A DNA stretch of 51,149 nt from positions 2,723 to 53,871 of the forward strand of contig NZ_AZWO01000035.1 of assembly GCF_000514775.1 (NCBI RefSeq), given 5' to 3'. The translations under genes and the position numbers were made by a program. The stretch comes from Salinispora pacifica CNR114 (GTDB lineage: Bacteria; Actinomycetota; Actinomycetes; Mycobacteriales; Micromonosporaceae). Under the pieces are notes generated by a model that worked only from the letters and a program-made list of their open reading frames with translations, ran no database searches and was not told the origin of the DNA. Shown piece by piece: positions 26,560 to 35,414 of this stretch. The stretch's first letter is position 1, and each line of letters opens with the position of its first letter.

Positions 26560-27702
26560 CGGTGAGTACGGCTCGGGCAAGACGTTCTTCGCCCGCTGGC
26601 TGGCCGAACGCGCCAAACGTGCCGGACTGGCCACCAGCGAGATCCAGATTTCCGAGACCGAGACCCCCTGCACCGGCTGGAAACCGTCTACCGACGCCTT
26701 GTCGAGCGACTCTCCACCGACGCGCACCCGCCGAGCGCGCTCCGCGACGTCATCGACGGCTGGTTTTTCACCCTCGAAGAAGACGTGCTCGCCGAGCCAG
26801 CGCATGCCGATGACGACCCGGACGCGCTCGCCGCGGCGGTGGAAGCGTTGATGGAGCAGCGCTTGGCTGGGGTGGCCCGGACCACGCCCGCGTTCTCCGC
26901 CGCACTGCGCGGCTACCGCAACGCGCGGGCCACGGGCGACGTCGTCACGGCAGAAGCGCTGCTCGCATGGCTCGCTGGTCAGCCGAACGTCGCAGCGGCG
27001 GCCCGCCGCGCGGCCGGTGTACGCGGCGACCTTGACCACTTCGCCGCCTTGGGCTGTCTGCAAGGGCTGCTGACTATCCTGCGCGATTCGGGGCACTCCG
27101 GATTGCTGGTCGTGCTCGACGAGATCGAGACGCTGCAACGTGTCCGCGGCGACGTCCGGGAAAAGGGCCTCAACGCGATGCGGCAATTGATCGACGAGGT
27201 GGATTCCGGCCGCTTCCCCGGTCTCTTCCTGGTGATCACCGGCACACCGGCGTTCTTCGACGGGCCCCAGGGCGTTCACCGCCTGCCACCCCTGGCGCAG
27301 CGGCTGGCCACCGATTTCGGCACCGACTCGCGCTTCGATTCCCCTCGGGCCGTCCAGCTCCGGCTCTCCGGCTTTGACCTGCCAAAACTAGGTGCGCTCG
27401 GCCGGGTGATCCGCGACCTCTACCGAGACGGCTCGACCGTGCCCGATCGGATCACCGCCAAAGTCGACGACGCCTACCTCGACCTCCTCGCGCAGGCTAT
27501 CACCGGGCAACTCGGGGGCAAGGTCGGCGTGGCTCCCAGAATCTACCTGCGCAAACTGGTCGCCGACGTGCTCGACCGGGTCGAGGAGTTTGACGATTTC
27601 GACCCCCGCCAGCATTACGGGCTCACCCTGGACACCGGCGAGCTCACCGAGGACGAAAGCGCCGCGACCTCGGCCAACCGCGTGAGCCTGGACCTGCCAT
27701 GA
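26553..27702 (+). pseudogene. brxD: BrxD remnant (BREX ATP-binding protein), 5'-truncated and frameshifted
   Basis: The text starts abruptly with the Walker A region IGEYGSGKTFFARWLAERAK; the N-terminal segment normally before it is absent. After EIQISETETP the frame is lost at a C5 run (26664-26668). One extra C restores LHRLETVYRRLVERLSTDAH and the rest to TGA 27702. Walker B is LLVVLDEIETLQRVRGDV, and LFLVITGTPAFFDGP and GGKVGVAPRIYLRKLVADVL follow, all typical of the DUF2791 P-loop proteins called BrxD in type 2 BREX. The stop overlaps the brxHI start by 4 bases, the native operon arrangement. No intact product is possible from this sequence. Confidence 0.8.
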
Positions 27703-29811
27703 CCGACGCCGGCCGCGGCGCGGCATGGCAACTGCACCCATCCGTGCTTCACCATGTGGTGAACACCATGGGCTGGTCCGGACTCCGCCCCACCCAACAA
27801 GCCGCCGTCGCACCGCTACTCGCGGGCGAAGACGTGGTCATGGTGGCACCTACCGCTGGCGGCAAGACCGAAGCAGCGATGCTGCCGCTGCTGTCCCGCA
27901 TGGCCGAACAGGGCTGGACCGGCACCTCGATCCTTACCTCTGCCCGCTCAAGGCGCTGCTCAACAACCTGCTCCCCAGGCTGGAACGTTACGCCGACTGG
28001 CTCGGCCGCCGCGCAGCAATCTGGCACGGTGATACCACCGCCGGCAATCGGCGCAAAGCCCTACGTGAACAGCCCGACATTCTGCTGACCACGCCCGAAT
28101 CATTGGAGGCCATGCTGGTCAGCGCCAACGTTGACCATGCCATGTTCCTCCGCGACGTCCGTGCTGTCGTCGTGGACGAGGTGCACGCCTTCGCCGGCGA
28201 CGACCGCGGCTGGCACCTACTCGCCGTCCTGGAACGACTGAGCCACCTCATCTGCCGTCCAGTACAGCGCGTCGGGCTCTCCGCCACCGTCGGCAACCCC
28301 GAGGCGCTGCTGGCGTGGCTGCAAGGATCGGGACGCGGACAAAGACCCGCACGGGTGGTGGCCCCACCGACCGTAAGGGCGCAACCGGCAGCCGACATCG
28401 AGCTGGACTACGTCGGCTCGGTCGACAACGCAGCTAAGGTCATCGCAGCACTGCATCGAGGAGAAAAGCGCCTGGTCTTCTGCGAGTCCCGCAAACGCGT
28501 CGAAGAACTCGGCACCGCGTTACGGTCCAATGGCGTCACCACGTTCCTGTCGCATGCCTCGCTGTCCATCGACGAACGGCGTCGCGCTGAGGCGGCCTTC
28601 GCCGACGCCCGCGACTGCGTCATCGTCTCCACTAGCACCCTCGAACTCGGCATCGACGTCGGCGACCTCGACCGGGTCATCCAGATCGATGCGCCCCGCA
28701 CAGTAGCCTCGTTCCTACAACGCATCGGGCGGACCGGACGGCGACCCGACTCGCAGCGCAACTGCCTATTCCTCGCCACCGACTCCACTCACTGGTCCAG
28801 GCCGCCGCTCTGCTCGTGCTCTGGAGCCGGGGCTGGGTCGAGCCAGTGCTGCCACCGCCCGAGCCGCGGCACATCGTCGCTCAACAGATCCTCGCCCTGT
28901 GCCTGCAGCAACACCGCGTCGGGGAACGCCTCTGGCCGCAATGGTGGAACGGACTCGAACCGTTCACGCACCAGACCTCGGCCGTGATCGCTCGGCACCT
29001 GATCGACCAGGGATACCTCGAACGCGACGGCGACACCGTGTTCATCGGGCCAGAAGCCGAACTGCGGTTTGGACGACGCCACTTCATGGGCCTGACCGCG
29101 GTGTTCACCACCGCCCCCGAGTTCACCGTCCTCGCTGGCCGCACCGAGCTCGGCCGAGTCGACCCAGCAGTCCTGGTGGAAGAGGTACAAGGACCCCGGC
29201 GCCTCCTGCTCGGAGGACGAAGCGGGCAAGTCACCTACATCGACTGGAACCGACGTCGATGCTTCGTCGAACCCGCAGACGGAGGGGGTCGGGCGCGATG
29301 GACCGGCATGGGCATCGCAGGTCTGTCCTTCGAGCTGAGCCGCGCCATGCGCGACGTCCTCATCGGCGCCAACCCGCCGGTGAGACTCACCCACAGAGCA
29401 ACTGCACGCCTGGCCGACATCCGAAACCAAGACGCCGGACTTGCCCGGATCGACGGCACCGTCATCAGCCGGGCCGGCTCAGGCGACGTACGTTGGTGGA
29501 CCTGGGCCGGGTACCGCGCCAACGCCACCCTCGCCAGCACCCTGGATGGCCCAACCGACCCGATGCAGAACTCCGAGGACAACTACATCCGTCTGCGCAA
29601 GGACCTGCTGCCAGCCGAGTGGAAGGCAGGCTCGGCAGACGCCGCTGCACGGATCTGCCTGCCGCACGTGGACGAGAAGGCCCTAGCCGGCCTCAAGTTC
29701 AGCAAGGCGCTGCCCGAGAGACTCGCCACCGCCACGCTCGCCGCGAGGCTCGCCGACCTAGGCGCCGCCGCGGCTGTTCTCGCGGAGCCCACCTGGTTCG
29801 CCATCGGCTAG
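27699..29811 (+). pseudogene. brxHI: BrxHI remnant (Lhr-like DEAD-box helicase), two frameshifts
   Basis: From ATG 27699, the helicase motifs are Q-like GLRPTQQAA, Walker A APTAGGKTEAA, DEVH in AVVVDEVHAFAG, SAT in VGLSATVGNP, and the C-lobe VSTSTLELGIDVGDLDRV and RIGRTGRR. Two single-base losses break it: near 27935, where LTSARS should read LYLCPLKALLNN, and near 28790, where THWS should read SLVQAAALLVLW. The C-terminal part (28800-29811) is intact, including MQNSEDNYIRLRKDLLPAEW. This is the BREX type 2 helicase. None of pglX, pglZ, pglY or pglW is present, so the locus is a relic or an incompletely sequenced copy. Confidence 0.8.
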
Positions 29812-29825
29812 CTACTTCGACCATC

Positions 29826-29850
29826 CCCGATCAACCCGCTCTTGATCGGG
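29826..29850 (+). terminator. Hairpin after brxHI
   Basis: CCCGATCAA (29826-29834) and TTGATCGGG (29842-29850) form a perfect 9-bp stem with a 7-base loop, 15 bases after the brxHI stop. No U-tract follows. It probably ends the brxD-brxHI transcript. Confidence 0.55.
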
Positions 29851-30091
29851 TTCGAGGTGGAAGGTGGCCTGACCCGCTTTGACGGACATCCGACCCGCGT
29901 GGGATGTCTACATCAACACGTGGGAAGGCTGGCAGTATCTGGCCACCGTCATCGACCTGGCATGTACTTGCCTGTGTACTTCGGGCCGTACACCGACACT
30001 GCTGTCGGCCGGATGGCGTTCTGGTCAGTGGCGTCCCATGCGTTCTCTCTGGCATGAATGGTGTGGCTTCTCAAAAGCCGCGCGAATCTGC

Positions 30092-30754
30092 TCACTTCTT
30101 GGCATGAGACAGGTTCCAAGAAGCAGCCGCGATGGCTGCATTGACAGCGCGGTCGTGGACAACTCCCGATCTCGTAATCTTCGCCTGCATTTCGGTGCAG
30201 TCGACAATAGTAAGGTGATTGACCAGTGGACTGATGCCGCCGTCGATGCAATACGCGATGCTGATCTCGGACTCCGCTACAAACCTTTCAACCTCGGCTG
30301 CTGTGATCGCTGGCCCGAACGCTTTACTCGGGTCGGAAAGGTTGGCCGTCGTGGCAACGATGGGAACGCGGCTTCGTCTGGCAAGTTGACCAAGTAGGCC
30401 TGAGTCCAGGGTTACGAGAGCGTTAGGCACGCCGACGGACAGGTGCTGCTCGGCGTATTCCGAGTCTCGCCAACGGAGAATCATGGCCAGGTCGCCGGGC
30501 CAGAAGTCCGAGGCGAGTCGAATTGCGGCCGGCGTCATGATGAACCGCTCGTCGGCTGCGCCGAGCGATGGCAGTATGTAGGCCAACGACTTCGATCGTG
30601 GCCGGCCCTTGCCAGCGTAGATGCGCGCGCAGGCGTCGTGGTCGCGCGCGTTGGCGCAAATCATGTACCAGCGCCGAGTTGGGACAACGACAAGTTCGCC
30701 AGCTTCGATTGCTTCAATCGCGAGCGGGAGTTCGTCGGGACGGATCAATTTCAC
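30092..30754 (-). CDS. YrdC/Sua5-family protein (carbamoyl-AMP synthase-like), last gene of biosynthetic operon
   Basis: 220 aa from GTG 30754, which overlaps the small upstream ORF. ELVVVPTRRWYMICANARD and IYAGKGRPRSKSLAYILPSL match the L-threonylcarbamoyl-AMP synthase fold: a nucleotide and bicarbonate binding surface with the KxR and SK motifs. RVPIVATTANLSDPSKAFG is the other conserved segment. The usual YGL near the N-terminus is replaced by WYM, so it is probably not the housekeeping tRNA t6A enzyme. In a biosynthetic operon a role in making a carbamoyl- or acyl-adenylate is plausible. The DNA is visibly less GC-rich than its neighbours. Confidence 0.8.
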   Translation of the reverse strand: MKLIRPDELPLAIEAIEAGELVVVPTRRWYMICANARDHDACARIYAGKGRPRSKSLAYILPSLGAADERFIMTPAAIRLASDFWPGDLAMILRWRDSEYAEQHLSVGVPNALVTLDSGLLGQLARRSRVPIVATTANLSDPSKAFGPAITAAEVERFVAESEISIAYCIDGGISPLVNHLTIVDCTEMQAKITRSGVVHDRAVNAAIAAASWNLSHAKK

Positions 30755-30951
30755 GACATAAGCCCTTCAAGCCTCGGAGTGGACATGATGCTCTGCTCTG
30801 CACTAATCTGGTTCTGCCGAACTACGGCATTGCGCCGGTCAGTCGAGGCAAAGGCGTACTGGCCTAGGGCATTCCGAGCCGCGACCGGAAGCGAGTGCAG
30901 GATGGTGCTAGTAATGTCTGACGCCACCTGATGCGCCAATAAATGACCCAT
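30751..30951 (-). CDS. Possible small protein, 66 aa
   Basis: ATG 30951 lies 15 bases after the stop of the oxygenase gene, and its TGA overlaps the GTG of the YrdC gene by 4 bases, so it fits the coupled operon exactly. The protein (begins GHLLAHQVASDITSTILHSL, contains no cysteine) has no recognisable motif. There is no clear Shine-Dalgarno. It may be a genuine accessory protein or only the spacer that couples YrdC translation. Confidence 0.4.
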   Translation of the reverse strand: MGHLLAHQVASDITSTILHSLPVAARNALGQYAFASTDRRNAVVRQNQISAEQSIMSTPRLEGLMS

Positions 30952-30966
30952 GGGTGCCGGAATCGA

Positions 30967-31716
30967 CTATCGCACTCGTGCGGCGAGTGGCGGGAAGTCC
31001 AGCCATGGGTCGCGAAGTGCGGCCAGGCGGCGGTTGGCATGGTTGACGTGGGATACGCGGAAATAGGCCATGATCCGCGGCATAGCGGTCAGGTTACGCC
31101 CAACGGCGTGGGGGACCAAGTGGTGCATCAGCAGTACATCACCAGGCTTGCCAAGTAGCGGGGTACCCTGCTCGGCGTCGATGTGCGGGGGTACTTGGGC
31201 GGTGATGCCCAGCGACCATTGGGTCCGGAACCACTCCGCCATCCGCAGGTGTCCGCCGATGACGTAACGCAGGGCGCCACCGGCCGGGTCGCTGATGTCG
31301 GAAAGCACGACACCCACGAGGAGCGAGAAGGTGCGCAGTTCGGCGGGGTCGAGGTGCGGGCAGGCGACGCCGTCCACGTGCATGGCCTTTTCGGGTTGCG
31401 CTTGGCCAAGGTCGCGTTCTGGAACGCGGATCTGGATCTGCGTAGTGGTGACCGGTGTCACGTCGCCAAGGAGTTCGCCTGCGAGCCCGGCCACACCGGA
31501 CTGGGCAAACAGCGCGAGCAGGTCCCGATGGTCGCCAAGGTGCGGGGCGAAGGTCCGCTGCGTGAACTCGGCGAGCCGGCGTTGATCTAAGTCGGTGCGG
31601 TACCAGTCGGTTACCAGCGCGGCCGCACGGTCGATCAAGTGTGTCGGAACGAAGCTGCGTTTGACGACCATTCCCCTAGTGGTGAAGGTGGACAGGTCGT
31701 CAGCGGTGAGGGGCAT
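30967..31716 (-). CDS. Phytanoyl-CoA dioxygenase-like Fe(II)/2-oxoglutarate oxygenase
   Basis: 249 aa from ATG 31716 with GATGGGAAA upstream; it overlaps the end of the creatininase gene by 17 bases. The facial triad is readable: HVD in AMHVDGVACPHL, and the distal His in LMHHLVPHAVGRN, with the nearby Arg as 2-oxoglutarate ligand. ALRYVIGGHLRMAEWF is the usual strand and His region of the PhyH family. These enzymes hydroxylate, halogenate, epoxidise or desaturate small molecules. The substrate is unknown, probably an intermediate of this operon's pathway. Confidence 0.87.
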   Translation of the reverse strand: MPLTADDLSTFTTRGMVVKRSFVPTHLIDRAAALVTDWYRTDLDQRRLAEFTQRTFAPHLGDHRDLLALFAQSGVAGLAGELLGDVTPVTTTQIQIRVPERDLGQAQPEKAMHVDGVACPHLDPAELRTFSLLVGVVLSDISDPAGGALRYVIGGHLRMAEWFRTQWSLGITAQVPPHIDAEQGTPLLGKPGDVLLMHHLVPHAVGRNLTAMPRIMAYFRVSHVNHANRRLAALRDPWLDFPPLAARVR

Positions 31717-32496
31717 GGTCGTTTCCCATCGTTGACGGACTACAGATGTTGTAGAACCTGATCGGATGCGTCCAGGCGCTGGTGATGATGGCTTCCCCCA
31801 GTTCGGCGGAGGCCAGCCGTGGGTCACCGCCAATGATGCCGAGGCTGGCGATGCGGTCGTCGCCCGAACTCCACGGCCACGTGGCACCGTGGTCGAGGAT
31901 GAGTCGCTGGATTTCGTCGCGGTGGGCTGGGTCGTCGGCGAACGCCTCGGGTAGTCGGTTCAGGTGCACATCGTTGGGGGCGAGGGTCAGCATGATGCTG
32001 GTTTCTTTCATGCCAGCGTGGATCTCCGGCGGTGCCGACGTCGCATATGCGGTCGAGAGTGAGCTGGGGTGGATGACGCAGACCCGCACCTGATGCGTGG
32101 CCTGCAGTTCGTAGCCAACTACCTCGAGGACGCCGCGGTTGCCGCCATGGCCGTTGACGATGAGTAGCCGACGGGCCGGGGTGGCGCGCGCGAACTCACC
32201 GACGATGGCATTGAGCAGGGTGGCAAACGCGGCGATCCTGAGGGAGACCGTGCCGAGCGCCCACGAATACTCCAAGGACAGCCGTACGTCAGCGCGGGGA
32301 GCGCCCAGAGGTCGTGTTGGTTGCCGTAGCGGTCGATGAGCCGGTTGGTGAACTGCGTGGCGATGACGGTGTCGGTGTGCAGGGGCAGGTGCGGGCCGTG
32401 CTGTTCATATGAGCCGATGGGCAGGCACAGGACCGATCGCTCGGTTAGGTGCGTGGCGATCTCCGGCGCCGGGAGCGATCCGTACCAACGGTTCAT
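31700..32496 (-). pseudogene. Creatininase-family amidohydrolase, single frameshift
   Basis: ATG 32496 overlaps the methyltransferase stop (ATGA). The first segment has the metal-binding motif LPIGSYEQHGPHLPLHTDTV (Glu, His, Asp). At about 32280 the frame is lost after ALPALTYG; adding one base gives LSLEYSWALGTVSLRIAAFA and runs to the end. Further ligands are the His in IVNGHGGNRG and the Glu in HAGMKETSIML. All catalytic residues exist across the two frames, so the gene is either freshly broken or hit by a sequencing error. Creatininase-fold enzymes hydrolyse amides or small lactams and include MftE and the FAPy deformylase. In this operon it could trim or release a product. Confidence 0.78.
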
Positions 32497-33290
32497 GCCC
32501 GTTCTCGCCGGCCGATGCGGATGAGGAACTCGTTGTCCTCGGCGAAGGTGTCGGTGTCGCTGTATCGGGCAAGGGCGGCACGGACAGCGCTGTCGAACTC
32601 GCCGAGCCGGTCGCCGAACAGTTGTGGCGCGGCGAACGAGGTGGAGTGCAGGTACCCAAGGATGCTGTCGGCGGTCCAGGTCCGGTTGACGGGCACAGTG
32701 TGCTCCTCGACCTGGCTGAACGGCGACTCTCGCATGATCTCGCTGTACGGGCGGTTGTGATGCTGGAACGTGTGCTCGCCAGCGCGACGCTCCTCGCCGA
32801 GGAAGTCCTGGATGACCGCGCGGATTGCGGCCTTCCAGTCGCTGGTAGCGGTCCAGAAACTGTTGTCGCCGAAGATCGCGACCGCGCCGCCCGGGCTGAC
32901 CTGTGCGTCCAATCGGGTCAGGATCGCGGCCTGGTCGAGCCAGTGGAACGCTCGGCAGATCGTCACCAATTCAGCCTGCCATCCCGGCGGTGGCGTGAAC
33001 TCCTCCGCCGTGACCTCCTGCAGCCGCAGCTGAGCGTCGGCGGGTAGCTGCGGGCGGAGCGCGTCTTCGGCAGCGGCGAGCATGTCTGGATCGTTGTCGA
33101 TGGCGATGATGTCATCGAAGTGACCAAGCAGAGCCTCCACCACGAGGCCGGTGCCGGTGCCTACGTCGAGTAGGCGCCGCGGTACACCGGTAGGGACCGC
33201 CGCATCCAACACGTCGGCTACGGTCGCCGGGATGCCGGGCCGGTACTGCCGGTAAAAGCCGACGGTTCCGTGAAACAGACTCATGATCAT
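32493..33290 (-). CDS. SAM-dependent class I methyltransferase
   Basis: 265 aa from ATG 33290, overlapping the HAD gene stop (ATGA). Motif I is LLDVGTGTGLVVEALL, the acidic end of beta-2 is IAIDNDPDM, and the later strands are LVTICRAFHWLD and SPGGAVAIFGDNSFW. The N-terminal YRQYRPGIP and the AFHWLD signature match the small-molecule methyltransferase family Methyltransf_11/25. The acceptor is unknown; O- or N-methylation of the operon's product is the likely role. Coupled to genes on both sides. Confidence 0.88.
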   Translation of the reverse strand: MIMSLFHGTVGFYRQYRPGIPATVADVLDAAVPTGVPRRLLDVGTGTGLVVEALLGHFDDIIAIDNDPDMLAAAEDALRPQLPADAQLRLQEVTAEEFTPPPGWQAELVTICRAFHWLDQAAILTRLDAQVSPGGAVAIFGDNSFWTATSDWKAAIRAVIQDFLGEERRAGEHTFQHHNRPYSEIMRESPFSQVEEHTVPVNRTWTADSILGYLHSTSFAAPQLFGDRLGEFDSAVRAALARYSDTDTFAEDNEFLIRIGRRERA

Positions 33291-33937
33291 CTCCGTGTAG
33301 CGAGTTCGGTGATGTGCTGGCTGGCGGCGGTGAGATCAGCGGCGACGAGCAGGCCAACGTCGTCGAGCCGTTCGGGCTCCGGCACTGGTCGTCCGTTCGA
33401 CACCCAGATGACGAACACCCCGGCAGTTCGGGCACCGATGACGTCGCAATCCCAGTCGTCGCCGATGTGCACCATATTCGCCGGGCTGCTCCGGCACGCG
33501 GTGGCCACGCAATGGAAAGCGGCTGGATCAGGTTTGGCGTAGCCGGTCCGACAGGAGGGGAAGTAGTCGATCACACACGGAGACAGCAGGGTCCGCAAAC
33601 GGTCAGTATCGGCCTCCAGACAGCTCGCATTCGACAACGTGACGATGGTGGCGTGCCGACTCATAGTCCGCAGCGCCGCGCCTGCCCCTGGCAGGAGCTG
33701 TGCCGGCGGCGACTCGGTGGGCGTCGGGAACGCGCTCACGGGAATCTTGAGCGCATCGCAGACCTCCGCAATGACTGCGGCATCAATCGAGGCTCGGGTG
33801 TACAGCTGCTGGCGGATGACCGAGCGCGCGTCGGCGGGCCTGAGCGGCGAAGCCTTCGCCAAGATCGTGGCCACTGTGGGTCCTTCGAATCGGCAAAGGG
33901 TCCCTCCGACATCGATGCTTAGCAGTAGCCGTTTCAC
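33287..33937 (-). CDS. HAD-superfamily hydrolase-like protein with altered motif I
   Basis: 216 aa from the start at 33937, overlapping the upstream gene by 4 bases. Motif I is LLSIDVGGTLCRF: the nucleophile Asp is present, but the second Asp of DxD is Gly. Motif II is IVTLSNAS, motif III Lys lies in GYAKPDPAAFH, and motif IV is VHIGDDWDCDVIGA. The D+2 Asp is the acid/base in phosphatases, so turnover may differ or be lost; some HAD relatives with DxGxT exist. In this pathway it could remove a phosphate made by the phosphoketolase or kinase branch. Confidence 0.84.
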   Translation of the reverse strand: MKRLLLSIDVGGTLCRFEGPTVATILAKASPLRPADARSVIRQQLYTRASIDAAVIAEVCDALKIPVSAFPTPTESPPAQLLPGAGAALRTMSRHATIVTLSNASCLEADTDRLRTLLSPCVIDYFPSCRTGYAKPDPAAFHCVATACRSSPANMVHIGDDWDCDVIGARTAGVFVIWVSNGRPVPEPERLDDVGLLVAADLTAASQHITELATRR

Positions 33938-34377
33938 GAGACACTATCCACTGCTGGCAGGGCAGTGACAATCGCGTCGATTCTGGCCTGCCGGACCGCC
34001 GGAGTGCTTGCCTCGGCGAGGAATGTGAGCGCGTAGCGGCGCTCCGCCTCGTCTAGGACGGTTAGGTCACGGCGCGCGGCACGGACTGCGGTCACCAGGT
34101 CGTCGGGTATCGACCGGGTGCGCCAGCCGTGCGGTAGGTGCAGGATGCCGGCCCACGATCCGGCGGGAGGTGCGTGCGATGGGTCGAGCAGGCGCAGGAC
34201 GGTGATGTCGTCGAAGCTCCAGATCTGCACCTGTACCGGCCGAGCGTCGGGGAGTTGGAGCTGGCCGGTCAGGAAGGTGTCGTGTCCGTCGAGTCGTTCG
34301 GACAGCACGAGCAACGTGCCGTTCGAGTCTGCTGCGACGGTCCCGGTGATGGGCAGGCGCTGAATGGTTTCGGGCAT
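33934..34377 (-). CDS. Uncharacterised 147-aa operon protein
   Basis: ATG 34377 shares a base with the enolase stop (TGATG), and its stop overlaps the HAD start. The N-terminal half is a series of beta strands (GTLLVLSERLDGHDTFLTGQ, VQVQIWSFDDITVLRLLD) with a Trp-containing loop (PPAGSWAGILHLPHGWRTRS). The C-terminal third is helical and Arg/Ala-rich (VRAARRDLTVLDEAERRYAL). I recognise no family. Tight coupling shows it belongs to the pathway, perhaps as a chaperone or cyclase-like small beta-barrel. Confidence 0.72.
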   Translation of the reverse strand: MPETIQRLPITGTVAADSNGTLLVLSERLDGHDTFLTGQLQLPDARPVQVQIWSFDDITVLRLLDPSHAPPAGSWAGILHLPHGWRTRSIPDDLVTAVRAARRDLTVLDEAERRYALTFLAEASTPAVRQARIDAIVTALPAVDSVS

Positions 34378-35414
34378 CAGCAGCTCCTCGGCGTGGCGCC
34401 CAAGCCCGGAGACCTGGGAACAGTGATCACTCCGTGTGCGGGCAGCCAAGGCTGCGCATACCTTTGCTGCCGAGCCGGTTCCCACTGCAACCGGTATTCG
34501 ACGGCGGCGATCGCATCCGGATAGGCAGCGGCGAGGTGGACGGCCGGAACAAACGAGCGGCCGTGCGGGTAGACCGGCGCGCCGAGCATTTGTGCCGCGG
34601 TCACCAGGTCGACGGCGCGTGTGAGTCCGCCGCACGCCACCACGTCAAGTGTGAACGCCTGTAGCTTGAGTCGGAGCATCGCCGCAGCGTTGGCATGCAC
34701 GAGAAGCCGTTCGCCGAGGGCCAACGGGATGCTCATCGCCAATGCCCCATACGTGTCAAGATCACATTGTGGTAGTGGGTCCTCCAGCCAGCGCACCGAA
34801 GCCGGGTCCAGCTCATCGAGGAACAGGCAGGCGAATTCGGGATCCCAGGTGAAGACGGCGTCGAATGCAGCTTCCTGCCTGAGTGCCGCCTCCATGGCGC
34901 GTACCGCCGCGGCGAGCCGGACGGCCTCCGCCGTGCGGTCGTCGGTTGCTGGATTCTTGCGCAGGCCCCATTTCGTAAATTGCCATCCGTCGCGGTTGAC
35001 GCGCTCGACAGCCGCGACGGGTATGCCATTTGTTACGTCGAGGCTCAGCCATGAGGCGTAGAGCGACACCCGCCGCTGCGGTGTCGCTGCAAGCAGGTCA
35101 GCGACGGGGACTTGGGCAAGTTGGCTATGTAGGTCCCAAGCGGCGCAATCCACTGCACCGACGGCCCAGGATGCCACCACGCTGGTGTCTGCCCGGATCG
35201 CCTTACACAGGGCCGCATGAAGTCTCTGGTGGTCGTTCACCGGCTCGCCGAGGGCTGGCTGCGCCAGGACAGCCTCCACGTACCGTCCAATCTCCGCCGT
35301 CACCGGCCCGTACCAGCCGATCGCCCCGGCCGCGTGAAGGGCGACGAACGTGGCGTCCTCGCCCAACCCGGCTTCGGTGGTGACGACGCGGACAGCCCCA
35401 ATCCTAGCTACCAT
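34377..35414 (-). CDS. Enolase-superfamily enzyme (mandelate racemase / muconate lactonising type)
   Basis: 345 aa from ATG 35414, sharing a base with the phosphoketolase stop. The N-terminal capping domain is followed by a (beta/alpha)7 barrel with the catalytic Lys region FTKWGLRK. Metal ligands sit at three strand ends: Asp in AVFTWDPEF, Glu in VRWLEDPLP and Glu in LALGERLLV. The C-terminal loop is YPHGRSFVPAVHLAAAYP. The enzyme should abstract a proton alpha to a carboxylate and then dehydrate, epimerise or cycloisomerise. The substrate is not inferable; sugar-acid dehydration would fit the phosphoketolase neighbour. Confidence 0.88.
   Translation of the reverse strand: MVARIGAVRVVTTEAGLGEDATFVALHAAGAIGWYGPVTAEIGRYVEAVLAQPALGEPVNDHQRLHAALCKAIRADTSVVASWAVGAVDCAAWDLHSQLAQVPVADLLAATPQRRVSLYASWLSLDVTNGIPVAAVERVNRDGWQFTKWGLRKNPATDDRTAEAVRLAAAVRAMEAALRQEAAFDAVFTWDPEFACLFLDELDPASVRWLEDPLPQCDLDTYGALAMSIPLALGERLLVHANAAAMLRLKLQAFTLDVVACGGLTRAVDLVTAAQMLGAPVYPHGRSFVPAVHLAAAYPDAIAAVEYRLQWEPARQQRYAQPWLPAHGVITVPRSPGLGATPRSC

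Noticed and set aside
26320..27279. A 319-codon minus-strand ORF antisense to brxD
   Set aside because: It has no domain-like residues and is explained as the antisense shadow of brxD text with motifs on the plus strand.
32276..32290. The creatininase break as another programmed frameshift
   Set aside because: No slippery heptamer or stimulatory hairpin lies at the break, and the correction needed is one inserted base between two conserved segments, so mutation or sequence error is more likely.
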